The notes under the pieces are model-generated. The model was not told the origin of the DNA and did not search any database. It was given only the letters and a program-made list of their open reading frames with translations. 42,654 bases of DNA from the NCBI GenBank assembly GCA_002256995.1, contig NCGX01000029.1, positions 1 to 42,654 on the forward strand, read 5' to 3'. The stretch is from Hydrogenophilales bacterium 16-64-40. Its GTDB lineage: Bacteria > Pseudomonadota > Gammaproteobacteria > Burkholderiales > Thiobacillaceae. A program made the position numbers and the translations under genes. Shown piece by piece: positions 25,736-34,623 of this stretch. How positions within the stretch are numbered: position 1 is the stretch's first letter; each line of letters starts with the position of its first letter.

Positions 25736-26797
25736 CTAGCGCGCTGCGTAATTCTCCGAAACCCAGTTGCGGTATTCGCCGCTGGTCACATGGGCCACCC
25801 AGTCCTGGTTGGCCAGATACCACGCCACCGTCTTCCTGATTCCGCTGTCGAAGGTTTCGGCAGGCGTCCAGCCGAGTTCACGCTCGATCTTGCGGGCGTC
25901 GATCGCATAGCGCTGGTCGTGGCCGGGCCGATCCTTGACGAAGCGCATCAGGCTGGCGTGCGGCGTCACCGGCGAGCCGGGGTGCAGCTCGTCGAGAATG
26001 GCGCACAGCGTCTTCACCACCTCGAGATTGGTCTTCTCGTTGCAACCGCCGATGTTGTAGGTCTCCCCCGCCCGCCCGGCTTCCAGCACCCGCCGGATTG
26101 CGCTGCAATGGTCGCTGACGTACAGCCAGTCGCGGACATTGCTGCCGTCGCCATAAATCGGCAGCGGCTTGCCCGCCAGCGCGTTGTGGATGACCAGCGG
26201 CACGAGCTTCTCGGGAAACTGCAGCGGCCCGTAATTGTTCGAGCAGTTGGTGGTCAGCACCGGCAGGCCGTAGGTGTGGTGATAGGCGCGCACCAGATGG
26301 TCGGAGGCGGCCTTCGACGCCGAATACGGGCTGTTCGGCGCGTACGGCGTGGTTTCGGAAAAGGCTGGATCGGACGGGCCGAGCGAGCCGTACACCTCGT
26401 CGGTCGACACGTGCAGGAAGCGGAACGCCGCCTGCTCGCCTGCCGGCAGCTGCGACCAATGTGCGCGTACCGATTCCAGCAGCTTGAAGGTGCCGACCAC
26501 GTTGGTCTCGATGAACTCGGCGGGACCCTGGATCGAGCGATCGACGTGGCTTTCCGCGGCAAAATTGATGACTGCACGGGGGCGATACCGCTGCAGCAGC
26601 ATATCGACCGCTGCCGGGTCGCCGATGTCACCCTGCACGAACACATGCCGCGCGTCGCCGCGCAAGGATTTCAAATTCTCCAGATTGCCCGCGTAGGTCA
26701 GCTTGTCGAGGTTGACGACGGCCTCATCGCTCGACGCCAGCCAATCCAGAACGAAATTGGCGCCGATGAAACCAGCGCCGCCTGTCACTAGAATCAT
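25736..26797 (-). CDS. rfbB: dTDP-glucose 4,6-dehydratase
   Basis: RfbB converts dTDP-glucose to dTDP-4-keto-6-deoxyglucose using bound NAD+. The 353-residue extended SDR enzyme begins [20 protein letters not shown] (NAD site), with [48 protein letters not shown] (catalytic Thr-Asp-Glu) and the active [20 protein letters not shown] (Tyr-x3-Lys). [20 protein letters not shown] and [16 protein letters not shown] are typical of the family. It lies 8 bases after epsD in the same direction. Confidence 0.97.
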   Translation of the reverse strand: MILVTGGAGFIGANFVLDWLASSDEAVVNLDKLTYAGNLENLKSLRGDARHVFVQGDIGDPAAVDMLLQRYRPRAVINFAAESHVDRSIQGPAEFIETNVVGTFKLLESVRAHWSQLPAGEQAAFRFLHVSTDEVYGSLGPSDPAFSETTPYAPNSPYSASKAASDHLVRAYHHTYGLPVLTTNCSNNYGPLQFPEKLVPLVIHNALAGKPLPIYGDGSNVRDWLYVSDHCSAIRRVLEAGRAGETYNIGGCNEKTNLEVVKTLCAILDELHPGSPVTPHASLMRFVKDRPGHDQRYAIDARKIERELGWTPAETFDSGIRKTVAWYLANQDWVAHVTSGEYRNWVSENYAAR

Positions 26798-26805
26798 AGG
26801 AGGGA

Positions 26806-27738
26806 TTAGTTGGCAGGTTTTTCTTCTTCGGCTTTGTCGCTCTCGACGGTGCCGTCGGCTGCCTTGTCGGCTTCGGCTTTAGCTTCGACAGGGGGCGCGT
26901 AGCCAGCGGCATACTCGACCTTGGCAGCCTCGCGCAGCTTTTTCAGATCCGCCGCCATCATTTCCTTGCGTTTCTCGACCACCATGGCACGCTCGATGGC
27001 GTCATGCGCCTGTTCCAGCGAAGCAGGCTGCAACTGGCTTTCCTGCAACTGCTGCACCAGCACATGCCCGGGGCGACCCGGCAAAATCGTCACCTGGCCG
27101 TCCTTCATCTGGCTGAGGCGGGCCAGCATAGGCGCTGGGATCTGCTCGGCCGGCTTGACCGCCATGGCGGTCTTGGCCTCAATGCCCTGCTCCTTGATCC
27201 AGTTGACGAAATCGCCCATGGAATGGCTGCCCTTGAGCTTGGCCTCGACTTCGGCCATGCGCGAAGGATCCAGCTTCAGTTCGAGTTCCTGGATGCGGTA
27301 AATCCGCCGCTGGGCGAAAAGCTCGGGATGCTGGCTGTAATAGTCGGCGATCTCGGCTTCGGTGGGTTTCGCAACATCCTTGAAGCTGCGCTCCGCATAA
27401 GCCTCCGCCAATACCTGGCGGCTGGCCTGCGCCATCGCAAATCCAACCTCGGGTTCCTTGTCCAGCCCTGCGGTTTTGGCGGCCTGCGCCACCAGACGCT
27501 GATCGATCAGGGCCTGCAACACGCGGGGTTTGGCCTCGGCTGCCTGCGTCGCGTCCAGTTCACCCAGACCGGAAACCGCCACGTTCAACTCGGCTTCGGT
27601 GATCTTGTCTCCCCCCACCGTCGCCACGGTTTCGCTTTTCACGGCGGGGACGGTCGCATCAGTGGCGGGTTTTTCACAGCCGGACAACAGCACGGCAAGA
27701 GCGGTCAGGGCAATAAACGTCGCATGGCAGGGTTTCAT
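26806..27738 (-). CDS. epsD: EpsD-family peptidyl-prolyl isomerase lipoprotein
   Basis: A 310-residue protein from the ATG at 27738 (GGAG upstream) with a lipoprotein signal: [20 protein letters not shown], the cysteine of LLSGC being the lipidation site. A SurA-like N-domain ([35 protein letters not shown]) and a parvulin-type middle ([20 protein letters not shown]) follow, then a long helical region and a Glu/Ala/Lys-rich disordered tail. EpsD proteins belong to exopolysaccharide loci of methylotrophs and PEP-CTERM/exosortase organisms. Here it heads the rhamnose/mannose precursor operon without the usual eps glycosyltransferase neighbours. The isomerase function is family knowledge; catalytic residues were not verified. 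Confidence 0.8.
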   Translation of the reverse strand: MKPCHATFIALTALAVLLSGCEKPATDATVPAVKSETVATVGGDKITEAELNVAVSGLGELDATQAAEAKPRVLQALIDQRLVAQAAKTAGLDKEPEVGFAMAQASRQVLAEAYAERSFKDVAKPTEAEIADYYSQHPELFAQRRIYRIQELELKLDPSRMAEVEAKLKGSHSMGDFVNWIKEQGIEAKTAMAVKPAEQIPAPMLARLSQMKDGQVTILPGRPGHVLVQQLQESQLQPASLEQAHDAIERAMVVEKRKEMMAADLKKLREAAKVEYAAGYAPPVEAKAEADKAADGTVESDKAEEEKPAN

Positions 27739-27855
27739 ATGCACTCCAGTTAGCAGGATGAGTGCCGTATGGTGCGGGATTCAGCCACATTGAGCAAGTC
27801 AGAAGGCGCCCGCCATGACGGGCCGGCAGCCTAGGCTTGCAGTTGACTTCCTTGC

Positions 27856-27878
27856 CTGCGCCCGATTGCCGGGCGCAG
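27856..27878. terminator. strong hairpin downstream of the coiled-coil protein gene
   Basis: CTGCGCCCG (27856-27864) and CGGGCGCAG (27870-27878) form a perfect 9-bp stem with a 5-base loop, 17 bases after the stop of the 27895-28470 gene. There is no T-run on the minus strand, so it may be a processing or partly effective terminator. A second small hairpin (GCCCG...CGGGC) lies near 27809-27824. Confidence 0.5.
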
Positions 27879-27894
27879 TTCAGCCCTTCAAGGC

Positions 27895-28470
27895 TTACAG
27901 GCCATCGTCAGCCATTCCTCGCGGGCCGGCAGATTGCCGGGCTTCTCTCAGCGCCCGGGCCGCTCTTTCCTTCGCAGTTTCCCTCGGCGCGGCATCAGCC
28001 ATGCCCCGGGGACCGACCGATTGACGAGCTTCCTTCAAGGCGATAGCAGCCCTTTTCCGGGCGGCCTCTTCATCCTTCACGCGCTGCATCGCCAGGGCCA
28101 CCTGACGATCACGCGCCGCCTGCTCCGCCCGTTTCGCGGCGTCCTGACGAGCCTGCGCCTGGGCGGCTTCCCGGGCCTGCCGCTGCCGGGTTTCCTGGGC
28201 CTGCCGCTGCTCGGCTGCCGCCTTGATCGCCTGCTGGCGCGCCCGCTCGGCCTCTCGCTTGCGTTCTGCTTCCTGTTGCGCCTTCTGCGCTTCCATGCGG
28301 GCTCGCGCTTTCTTGAGGTCTTCTTGCAACTGGGCGCCGGTCTGGCGGATGCGCTCGCCCGCTTTCGCCAAGTCATCATTGGAGACGGCGTTTTGAGCCG
28401 CATGGGTGCTGACAGGCAATAGGGTGATCAGTGTGATAACGGCAAGATGTGCTGCGTGGTGGAGCTTCAT
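27895..28470 (-). CDS. exported Ala/Arg/Glu-rich coiled-coil protein with duplicated C-terminal motif
   Basis: The 191-residue protein has a signal peptide (LAVITLITLLPVSTHA, cleavage after THA). A long uninterrupted helix or coiled coil rich in Ala, Arg, Gln, Glu and Lys follows (about 35-160), with no proline. The C-terminus holds two copies of a motif: ALKEARQSVGPRGMAD (about 142-157) and ALREARQSAGPRGMAD (about 173-188), joined by AAPRETAKERAAR. No family is recognised; such proteins resemble parts of TolA-like periplasmic spacers, but no membrane anchor other than the signal is seen. It stands alone, with about 155 bases of gene-free sequence on each side, and its AAGGAATAAC leader gives a usable ribosome binding site. 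Confidence 0.75.
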   Translation of the reverse strand: MKLHHAAHLAVITLITLLPVSTHAAQNAVSNDDLAKAGERIRQTGAQLQEDLKKARARMEAQKAQQEAERKREAERARQQAIKAAAEQRQAQETRQRQAREAAQAQARQDAAKRAEQAARDRQVALAMQRVKDEEAARKRAAIALKEARQSVGPRGMADAAPRETAKERAARALREARQSAGPRGMADDGL

Positions 28471-28625
28471 TGTTATTCCTTCCGTCTAAACGAATGTGCC
28501 ACAAGCGCGGTATTCCCCATTTCCCGGCATGCATATCAACATGAAGCCGGAAGCAGGATTAATCGCTGAAATACACGCTTGCTGCTTGTTCGCTTAACGA
28601 CCACCCACGCAAAATCTTTACGGCA

Positions 28626-30881
28626 TTACGCTGGAACCGCCTCTTCAAACTCGAGGCAGACCTTTTCGTTGGCGTCGATATCGACGGTCACCCGCCCGCC
28701 GCGTGCCAGTTTGCCGAACAGCAGCTCGTCGGCCAGCGCCTTGCGGATGGTGTCCTGGATCAGGCGCGCCATCGGCCGCGCGCCCATCAGCGGATCGAAA
28801 CCATGCTTGGCCAGATAGGCTTTCAGCGCGTCGGTAAACACCGCCTCGACCTTCTTCTCATGCAACTGCTCTTCCAACTGCATCAGGAATTTGTCGACCA
28901 CCTGCAGGATGACCGGCTCGGTCAGCGGCGCAAAGGGAATGATCGCGTCCAGCCGGTTGCGGAATTCCGGGGTGAACATGCGCTTGATCTCGGCCATCTC
29001 GTCGCCGCTTTCGCGGGAGTTGGAAAAGCCGATGCTCGCCCGGTTGAGCATTTCCGCCCCGGCATTGGTCGTCATGACCAGCACCACGTTGCGGAAATCG
29101 GCCTTGCGCCCGTTGGTGTCGGTCAGCGTGCCGTGGTCCATCACCTGCAGCAGCACGTTGAAAATATCCGGATGAGCCTTTTCTACTTCATCAAGCAAAA
29201 CAACCGCATAGGGGTGTTTATTGATAGCCTCTGTCAACAAACCGCCCTGGTCGAATCCCACATAACCGGGCGGTGCGCCGATCAGCCGCGACACCGCATG
29301 ACGCTCCATGTATTCCGACATGTCGAAGCGGATCAGCTCGACCCCAAGCACATAGGCCAGCTGGCGCGCGACCTCGGTCTTGCCGACCCCGGTGGGGCCG
29401 GAGAACAGGAAATTGCCGATCGGTTTCTGCGGATTGCCGAGGCCGCTGCGCGACATCTTGATCGCGGTGGCCAGCGCATCGATGGCGACATCCTGGCCGA
29501 ACACCACCGCCTTCAGGTCGCGATCCAGCGTCTTCAGCGAACTCCTGTCGTCGGACGACACGGTCTTGGGCGGAATGCGCGCGATCTTGGCGATGATCTC
29601 CTCAATCTCGCGCGGCGTGATGGTCCGCTTCTGCTTGGATTTCGGCAAAATGCGCTGCGCCGCGCCCGCCTCGTCGATGACGTCGATCGCCTTGTCCGGC
29701 AGATGGCGGTCGTTGATATAGCGCGCCGACAGCTGCGCCGCCGTGGTCAGCGCGGCTGCCGTGTACTTGACGCCGTGATGGTCTTCGAAACGCGACTTCA
29801 GGCCGCGCAGGATCTCCACGGTTTCGTCGACCGAGGGCTCGGGCACATCGATCTTCTGGAAACGCCGCGATAAGGCGTGATCTTTCTCGAAAATGCCACG
29901 ATATTCCGTGTACGTGGTCGCACCGATGCAGCGCAGATTGCCCGACGACAGCGCCGGCTTCAGCAGGTTGGATGCATCGAGCGTGCCGCCCGACGCCGCA
30001 CCGGCACCGACCAGAGTGTGGATCTCGTCGATGAACAGGATCGCCCTGGGGTTGTCGGACAACTGTTTTAGCACGCCCTTCAGGCGCTGCTCGAAATCGC
30101 CGCGGTATTTGGTGCCGGCCAACAAGGCGCCCATGTCCAGCGCATAGACCGTGCTTTGCGCCAGGATGTCCGGCACCGAGCCTTCGATGATGCGGCGCGC
30201 CAGGCCTTCGGCAATGGCGGTCTTGCCCACGCCCGCCTCGCCCACCAGCAGGGGATTGTTCTTGCGCCGACGACACAGGGTCTGGATCACGCGCACGAGT
30301 TCCTGATCGCGCCCGATCAGGGGGTCGATCTTGCCGGCCAGTGCCTGGGTATTCAGATTCTGCGCAAAGCTGTCGAGCGGCGAAGCGGAGGGCGCGTCGG
30401 CATTGGGCTCGCTGGGCTCGTCCGCGCGCGGCAACGGTTCGCCCTGCGGGGTTTTGGTGATGCCGTGGGAGATGAAATTGACGATATCGAGCCGCGTCAC
30501 CCCCTGCTGGGTGAGGAAATACACCGCGTGCGAATCCTTTTCGCCGAATACCGCCACCAGCACGTTGGCGCCGGTCACTTCCTTCTTGCCGGACGACTGC
30601 ACATGCAGGATGGCACGCTGGATCACGCGCTGGAAACCGAGCGTGGGCTGGGTATCGACCTCGCCCTCGCCCACCACCCTGGGCGTGTGCTCCTCGATAA
30701 ACGCGTCAAGCTGTTCGCGCATGAGTTCGATATTGGCACCGCACGCGCGCAACACCTCCACTGCGGACGGGTTGTCCAGCATGGCCATCAATAGATGCTC
30801 CACCGAAATGAATTCGTGGCGCTTCTGCCGTGCATCCATGAATGCCATGTGCAGCGTAACTTCGAGTTCCTGGGCAATCAT
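28626..30881 (-). CDS. clpA: ATP-dependent Clp protease ATP-binding subunit ClpA
   Basis: ClpA is the AAA+ unfoldase that feeds substrates, including N-degron proteins brought by ClpS, to ClpP. At 751 residues it matches E. coli (758). It has the Clp N-domain ([20 protein letters not shown]), a first AAA+ module with GEAGVGKT and [19 protein letters not shown], and a second with [20 protein letters not shown] and [18 protein letters not shown]. The ClpP-docking loop is present as SIGFSNSRE (IGF tripeptide). The ATG at 30881 directly follows the clpS stop codon. clpP is not in the window. Confidence 0.97.
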   Translation of the reverse strand: MIAQELEVTLHMAFMDARQKRHEFISVEHLLMAMLDNPSAVEVLRACGANIELMREQLDAFIEEHTPRVVGEGEVDTQPTLGFQRVIQRAILHVQSSGKKEVTGANVLVAVFGEKDSHAVYFLTQQGVTRLDIVNFISHGITKTPQGEPLPRADEPSEPNADAPSASPLDSFAQNLNTQALAGKIDPLIGRDQELVRVIQTLCRRRKNNPLLVGEAGVGKTAIAEGLARRIIEGSVPDILAQSTVYALDMGALLAGTKYRGDFEQRLKGVLKQLSDNPRAILFIDEIHTLVGAGAASGGTLDASNLLKPALSSGNLRCIGATTYTEYRGIFEKDHALSRRFQKIDVPEPSVDETVEILRGLKSRFEDHHGVKYTAAALTTAAQLSARYINDRHLPDKAIDVIDEAGAAQRILPKSKQKRTITPREIEEIIAKIARIPPKTVSSDDRSSLKTLDRDLKAVVFGQDVAIDALATAIKMSRSGLGNPQKPIGNFLFSGPTGVGKTEVARQLAYVLGVELIRFDMSEYMERHAVSRLIGAPPGYVGFDQGGLLTEAINKHPYAVVLLDEVEKAHPDIFNVLLQVMDHGTLTDTNGRKADFRNVVLVMTTNAGAEMLNRASIGFSNSRESGDEMAEIKRMFTPEFRNRLDAIIPFAPLTEPVILQVVDKFLMQLEEQLHEKKVEAVFTDALKAYLAKHGFDPLMGARPMARLIQDTIRKALADELLFGKLARGGRVTVDIDANEKVCLEFEEAVPA

Positions 30882-31190
30882 TTAAGTTTCCTCCATCGTA
30901 CATTGCAGCGGATGCTGATGCTGCCGCGCGAAATCCATAACCTGCTCGACCTTGGTGTTGGCGATATCCCTGGGATACACCCCGCACACGCCTACACCCT
31001 CAGTATGGACTTTGAGCATGATTTGTGTCGCCCGTTCTTCGTCGATGCCAAAAAACTTCTTGAGCACATGCACCACGAATTCCATCGGGGTGTAGTCGTC
31101 GTTCAGCAGCAGCACCTTGTACAAGGGCGGCGGCTTCACTTTGGCCACAGACGGTTCCAGTAGGGTACTGCTTTCTCGCTTGGTTGCCAT
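30882..31190 (-). CDS. clpS: ClpA adaptor protein ClpS
   Basis: ClpS recognises N-terminal destabilising residues (N-degrons) and delivers such proteins to ClpAP. The 102-residue protein shows the binding-pocket signature [20 protein letters not shown] (Asn-Asp and gatekeeper Met) and the later [20 protein letters not shown], with the conserved His. The N-terminal 22 residues are the flexible extension needed for ClpA engagement. It abuts clpA with no spacer, and a sigma-70-like promoter lies 30 bases upstream. Confidence 0.97.
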   Translation of the reverse strand: MATKRESSTLLEPSVAKVKPPPLYKVLLLNDDYTPMEFVVHVLKKFFGIDEERATQIMLKVHTEGVGVCGVYPRDIANTKVEQVMDFARQHQHPLQCTMEET

Positions 31191-31219
31191 AGCCCGAATA
31201 AGCCTGAATCACTGGCTTT

Positions 31220-31247
31220 ATTTTGATGTGATGAGGGGAATTTTCAA
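31220..31247 (-). promoter_or_regulatory. sigma-70-type promoter of clpS-clpA
   Basis: On the minus strand TTGAAA (31242-31247), a 16-base spacer and CAAAAT (31220-31225) resemble TTGACA-N16/18-TATAAT with 5 of 6 and 4 of 6 matches. It would start transcription about 23 bases before the clpS ATG. An inverted repeat AAGCCC...GGGCTT (31246-31267) overlaps the -35 and could be the end of the upstream transcript. Confidence 0.4.
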
Positions 31248-31370
31248 GCCCGCTGGAAGTAGGGCTTAAGCTCGATGGGCGGCGAGGGGTAACTGCGGAG
31301 CGGGTGGGACTGCCCCCGCCCCCGTGGATTCAGGCACTGTTACACCCGATGTCGCCCCCCTCGCCCCAAA

Positions 31371-32171
31371 TTAACGCAGCTTGATGATGCTGCTCGGTAA
31401 TGCCTTGCCTTGTATTTGTACCGGCGGAGGCAGCGCCGAATGCTGCACATGCTCGCCGACATTATAAGAGCCAAACGTCGCGCTGATTGAGCGGGTCTCT
31501 GGCAGCACGTAGATGATGCCGCTTGTATTTTTAAAAGTTGTCTGGACCTGTTCATAGAACTTGGGCGGCACGTTGATACAGCCCGAGGAAATACGGTTGT
31601 CGGCAACGCTAGGTGACGCCAGTCGCTGCGCCCGCTGTTGCTTCGGGTTGCTGGTAACGACCCGATGCAGGGAAAACGCCGCATCATAATCCACCCACAG
31701 AATCCCGGTACCGTTGAGATTGCGCCCCAGGTGGCCTACAAAACGCCCCGCAGGCGTGGTCCTTTCATCAGCGGGAATGTTGGCCAGCTTGCGTTGGCCG
31801 ATACCTGGCGTGGAATCGTCACCATAAGCCATGCCGAGCAGCGCGGATGCCGCGCCCCGGAGCTGCCCTGCGGCGTCAAAAACAAACACCTTGGCATTCT
31901 TCTTGTCGACAACAAGGAAAGGCAGCCTGCCGTTGTCGCGAGAATCGACAATCCAGTCAGCGACATGGCGAGCGTCCGGCGATGCACGTTCCTGGGCGAA
32001 GTTCGCACGCTGCGCCCTATTCATCGTATGACCCTCGGCCAATCCGGGCTGATTGACCAGCCCTGCGGCCAGCACGCCAAACACCAGCAGCCTGGCGACG
32101 ACAGGCATGGTCGTGTCGGCGTGGCTTGCGCGCTTTGTATCCTGCGGCGGCGCCAAGGGATGAATAGTCAT
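31371..32171 (-). CDS. L,D-transpeptidase family protein (YkuD fold), exported
   Basis: L,D-transpeptidases form 3-3 peptidoglycan cross-links or attach proteins to the wall through a cysteine. The 266-residue frame contains a signal peptide (VVARLLVFGVLAAGLVNQPG), so the true start may be the ATG at 32108 rather than 32171. Catalytic-domain blocks are LPFLVVDKKNAKVFVFDAAG, TTPAGRFVGHLGRN, ILWVDYDAAFSLHRV (conserved His) and NRISSGCINVPPKFYEQV with the nucleophilic Cys. The usual S-H-G-C reads S-S-G-C. It starts 18 bases after tpsA in the same direction, so it is probably co-transcribed with the two-partner secretion genes. Whether it modifies the wall, or the adhesin, is unknown. Confidence 0.85.
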   Translation of the reverse strand: MTIHPLAPPQDTKRASHADTTMPVVARLLVFGVLAAGLVNQPGLAEGHTMNRAQRANFAQERASPDARHVADWIVDSRDNGRLPFLVVDKKNAKVFVFDAAGQLRGAASALLGMAYGDDSTPGIGQRKLANIPADERTTPAGRFVGHLGRNLNGTGILWVDYDAAFSLHRVVTSNPKQQRAQRLASPSVADNRISSGCINVPPKFYEQVQTTFKNTSGIIYVLPETRSISATFGSYNVGEHVQHSALPPPVQIQGKALPSSIIKLR

Positions 32172-32189
32172 GTCGGCGCCATGCGGCGC

Positions 32190-34562
32190 TTAGCCGCGGT
32201 CCTGTTTCGGCGCACGCTTGGGGGCAACATAAGGCACCTCAGCCGGCGGCACTTCCTCCACCGGTGGTGGCACCGGAGAAACTTCCTCGACCGGCGCTAC
32301 AGGCGTTTCCTCGACTACCGCGACGGTCGGCAACTCGGCCGAAACCACCGTCAGGGGAATGACGGGGGGCATATATGACGAGGGGAAAGGAGTAAGCGGT
32401 GTCAGAACCTCCGGTAGCGTCTTCCGTAGCGTCTCCTGCGCCTCCGGTAGCGTCTCCGGTAGCGGCTCCCGTAGCGACTGATCAACCGGTGGCGTCACTG
32501 CGGCGATGATGTTGCCCGTGGTTTTCGCCACCGCAGGCCCGCAACACGGGACCGCCAGCGCGTATTTATAGGCGTCCGTCCCACCCAGGGTATAGCCCGT
32601 GTAGTTGACGACTTTGTTGACGCCGACAGCGGCAGTCTCGAACATGGCCGTGCTGGTGCCTAACGTTAGCAAGCTCACGCCCAGCGGACTTCCCTTTAGC
32701 CCAGTGAGTGTCGCGGTAGTCGTGCCGTCGAAGGTCTTATCGGCAACGCTGGCAAACACATACATGTATTGTGTCAGGGTGGCACCCGACGTCAACGTGA
32801 AGTTGCTTGAGTAATCGGTGGGCGCGGCGTACGAGACCGGATTGTAGTTAATGACCGCCGGAGCGTTCGTGACGGTGATTTTGGGAGAGGCTGCTGCAAT
32901 GACCAGGGTGCCGCCGATGCCGGGAGCGCCCGCGCCATAGCCGGCACTCATGGTCAGTCCGCGCGGCAGGCCCAAGCTTAATGCCGGAATCTCCGTACCA
33001 TTGGTGACCGTAATGGCACCGTTGACGTAAATATCTTCGGCTGCACACATGCTGATGTTGCCGTCGGTTGCTGTGATGGCGCCGCCCGTCGAAAACTGGT
33101 TCACATACAAGTCGCGTCCGGCGCCCAGCAAAATGCTGCCGCTCGTGGTGGTGACGGCCGCGTTCACGTTGATGTCGCGGCCACAGCATACCGAGATGTT
33201 GCCGTTGGTCGCTGTGACATAGGCATCTATATTGACGTCGCGCGCCGCATTCATAACGATGCTGCCGTTGGTGGTCTCGATATAGGCATTGATGTTGATG
33301 TCATTCATGGCGTTGAGCGTCAGTGTAGTAGCTGCTGTCCATGCCACGGATTCGTTCACAGTGATGTCGCCCATGTCCGTGCCGGGCAAATCAGTGACGA
33401 TGTTTACATTGCCCAAGCCCAAATTGGCAGACAGATCTGCGCCGGTAATATTGTCTCCCGTGCCACTTCCAATGACGTAGTCCTGCGGGTCAATCAACCA
33501 GGTACCCGTCGTGCCAGCAGATGCCAGCGTAGTTACCCGCGCGCCAGACAAAACCTTGACGTGAGCAGCGGAGGTTTCAACGAAGCCGCCATCGCCGCCG
33601 TTGGGCGCGCTGGCATCCAATTTTCCGCCGACATTGACGGTTCCGCTTTGCATGTCGGCCAGCAGCATGATGGTGCCGCTGCGGTTGCCGAGCGTTTGCG
33701 CCTCGATGACGCCGGTGTTGTTGACCACCGTCTTCAGCAGATCGCCGGCCACGCTCGCGGTCAGCAAAACCTTGCCGCCGTCGGCTCGGATCAGACCACC
33801 GTTTTCAATCAGGGCATCGACTGCGCCCTTGTTCACGGTGACGTTCAGCAGCCCGTCGCCCGCCACATCAAGCGTGATGGCCTCGCCTGCGGCAAGGACT
33901 ACCGTACCCAGGTTGGCGGCAATCACACCCTGGTTGCTGACATTCGCGCCCAGCATCGCAACATAGCCGCCATTGGCAGAGATGCTACCCTCGTTCTTGA
34001 CTGTTCCGCTGCCGTTGCCAGAGAAACGGTAGTTGCCGGCCATGAAGTCACTGTCGGTGATATTCAAGGTGGAAGCCACCAGCCCGCCCACATTGACCGA
34101 AGCACCCTTGGCAAACAGGATGCCGTTCGGATTGATCAAAAAGACCTTGCCGTTGGCGGAGAGCGTGCCGAGGATGCTGGACGGATCGCCACCGACGACC
34201 CGGTTGAGGGTTACAGAGCTTGTGTTCGGTTGCACGAACTGGACGACCTGGCCCGCCTCGATGTCAAAACTCTGCCAGTTGATGACGGCATTCTGTGTCG
34301 ACTGATTGATGGTGGTGTTGCCCGCGCTATTTTGAATCGTGGCGCCACCATTGACCACGACGCCCCCCACCGGCTGCGCAAAGGCGTTGGCGCCGAATGC
34401 CAGCATCACCGCGACCAAAGTCGCTTTCAGGTACAGGACGACGGTATGACCCCCGGTGCTGGTACCGGCTGTGGCTTTTTTGCCGGCAGCCTTGGCAGTT
34501 TCAGAAACGGCGGCAAAGGTGCCGGTCTTATCGTTCCAGATCGATCGGTAAATATGGTTCAT
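32190..34562 (-). CDS. TpsA-type filamentous haemagglutinin-like exoprotein
   Basis: The 790-residue protein is the secreted partner of a two-partner secretion system. It starts with an extended signal peptide (MNHIYRSIWNDKTGTFAAVS) and a hydrophobic core ending ANAFAQ. The TPS domain follows, with NAVINWQSFDIEAGQVVQFV, the SILGTLSANGKVFLINPNGI region (NPNG motif) and repeated beta-helix strands. Residues about 418-521 hold five imperfect ~21-residue repeats (DININAYIETTNGSI type). A YDG-like domain (KTFDGTTTATL) and a Pro/Glu-rich tail complete it. Five cysteines occur, two as adjacent pairs. The C-terminus PKRAPKQDRG lacks a wall or autotransporter signal, so release or non-covalent holding is likely. 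GGAG precedes the ATG; tpsB is 61 bases upstream. Confidence 0.9.
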   Translation of the reverse strand: MNHIYRSIWNDKTGTFAAVSETAKAAGKKATAGTSTGGHTVVLYLKATLVAVMLAFGANAFAQPVGGVVVNGGATIQNSAGNTTINQSTQNAVINWQSFDIEAGQVVQFVQPNTSSVTLNRVVGGDPSSILGTLSANGKVFLINPNGILFAKGASVNVGGLVASTLNITDSDFMAGNYRFSGNGSGTVKNEGSISANGGYVAMLGANVSNQGVIAANLGTVVLAAGEAITLDVAGDGLLNVTVNKGAVDALIENGGLIRADGGKVLLTASVAGDLLKTVVNNTGVIEAQTLGNRSGTIMLLADMQSGTVNVGGKLDASAPNGGDGGFVETSAAHVKVLSGARVTTLASAGTTGTWLIDPQDYVIGSGTGDNITGADLSANLGLGNVNIVTDLPGTDMGDITVNESVAWTAATTLTLNAMNDININAYIETTNGSIVMNAARDVNIDAYVTATNGNISVCCGRDINVNAAVTTTSGSILLGAGRDLYVNQFSTGGAITATDGNISMCAAEDIYVNGAITVTNGTEIPALSLGLPRGLTMSAGYGAGAPGIGGTLVIAAASPKITVTNAPAVINYNPVSYAAPTDYSSNFTLTSGATLTQYMYVFASVADKTFDGTTTATLTGLKGSPLGVSLLTLGTSTAMFETAAVGVNKVVNYTGYTLGGTDAYKYALAVPCCGPAVAKTTGNIIAAVTPPVDQSLREPLPETLPEAQETLRKTLPEVLTPLTPFPSSYMPPVIPLTVVSAELPTVAVVEETPVAPVEEVSPVPPPVEEVPPAEVPYVAPKRAPKQDRG
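32409..32479 (-). repeat. minisatellite of a ~12-base unit in tpsA
   Basis: Variants of CTCCGGTAGCGT occur about five times in this stretch, each encoding (in the gene sense) L-P-E-T/A-type tetrapeptides: the tail reads REPLPETLPEAQETLRKTLP. The repeat is in frame, so gain or loss of a unit lengthens or shortens the proline-rich stalk without breaking the gene. Confidence 0.65.
32990..33312 (-). repeat. tandem beta-helix repeats in tpsA (five ~21-residue units)
   Basis: The encoded units align as D-[IVL]-x-[IV]-[ND]-[AG]-x-[IV]-x-[TA]-[TS]-x-G-[SN]-I. Examples are NDININAYIETTNGSI, RDVNIDAYVTATNGNI, RDINVNAAVTTTSGSI and EDIYVNGAITVTNGT. The fourth unit is longer by about five residues. Two units carry cysteines after the strand (SVCCGRD, SMCAAED). 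The repeats would add turns to the beta-helical shaft. Confidence 0.65.
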
Positions 34563-34623
34563 TTCGTTACTCCGTTGTCTTGTTCGCGCGGTGCAAGCCG
34601 ATATCTTTCCGGCACAGTCCTGC

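Noticed and set aside
27773-27787. Sigma-54-like GG...GC element upstream of epsD
   Set aside because: The GG and GC are separated by 9 bases instead of 10 and the flanking bases do not match TGGCAC-N5-TTGCA.
32400-32495. CRISPR-like array in the tpsA tail
   Set aside because: Units are about 12 bases, in frame and without unique spacers; it is a coding minisatellite.
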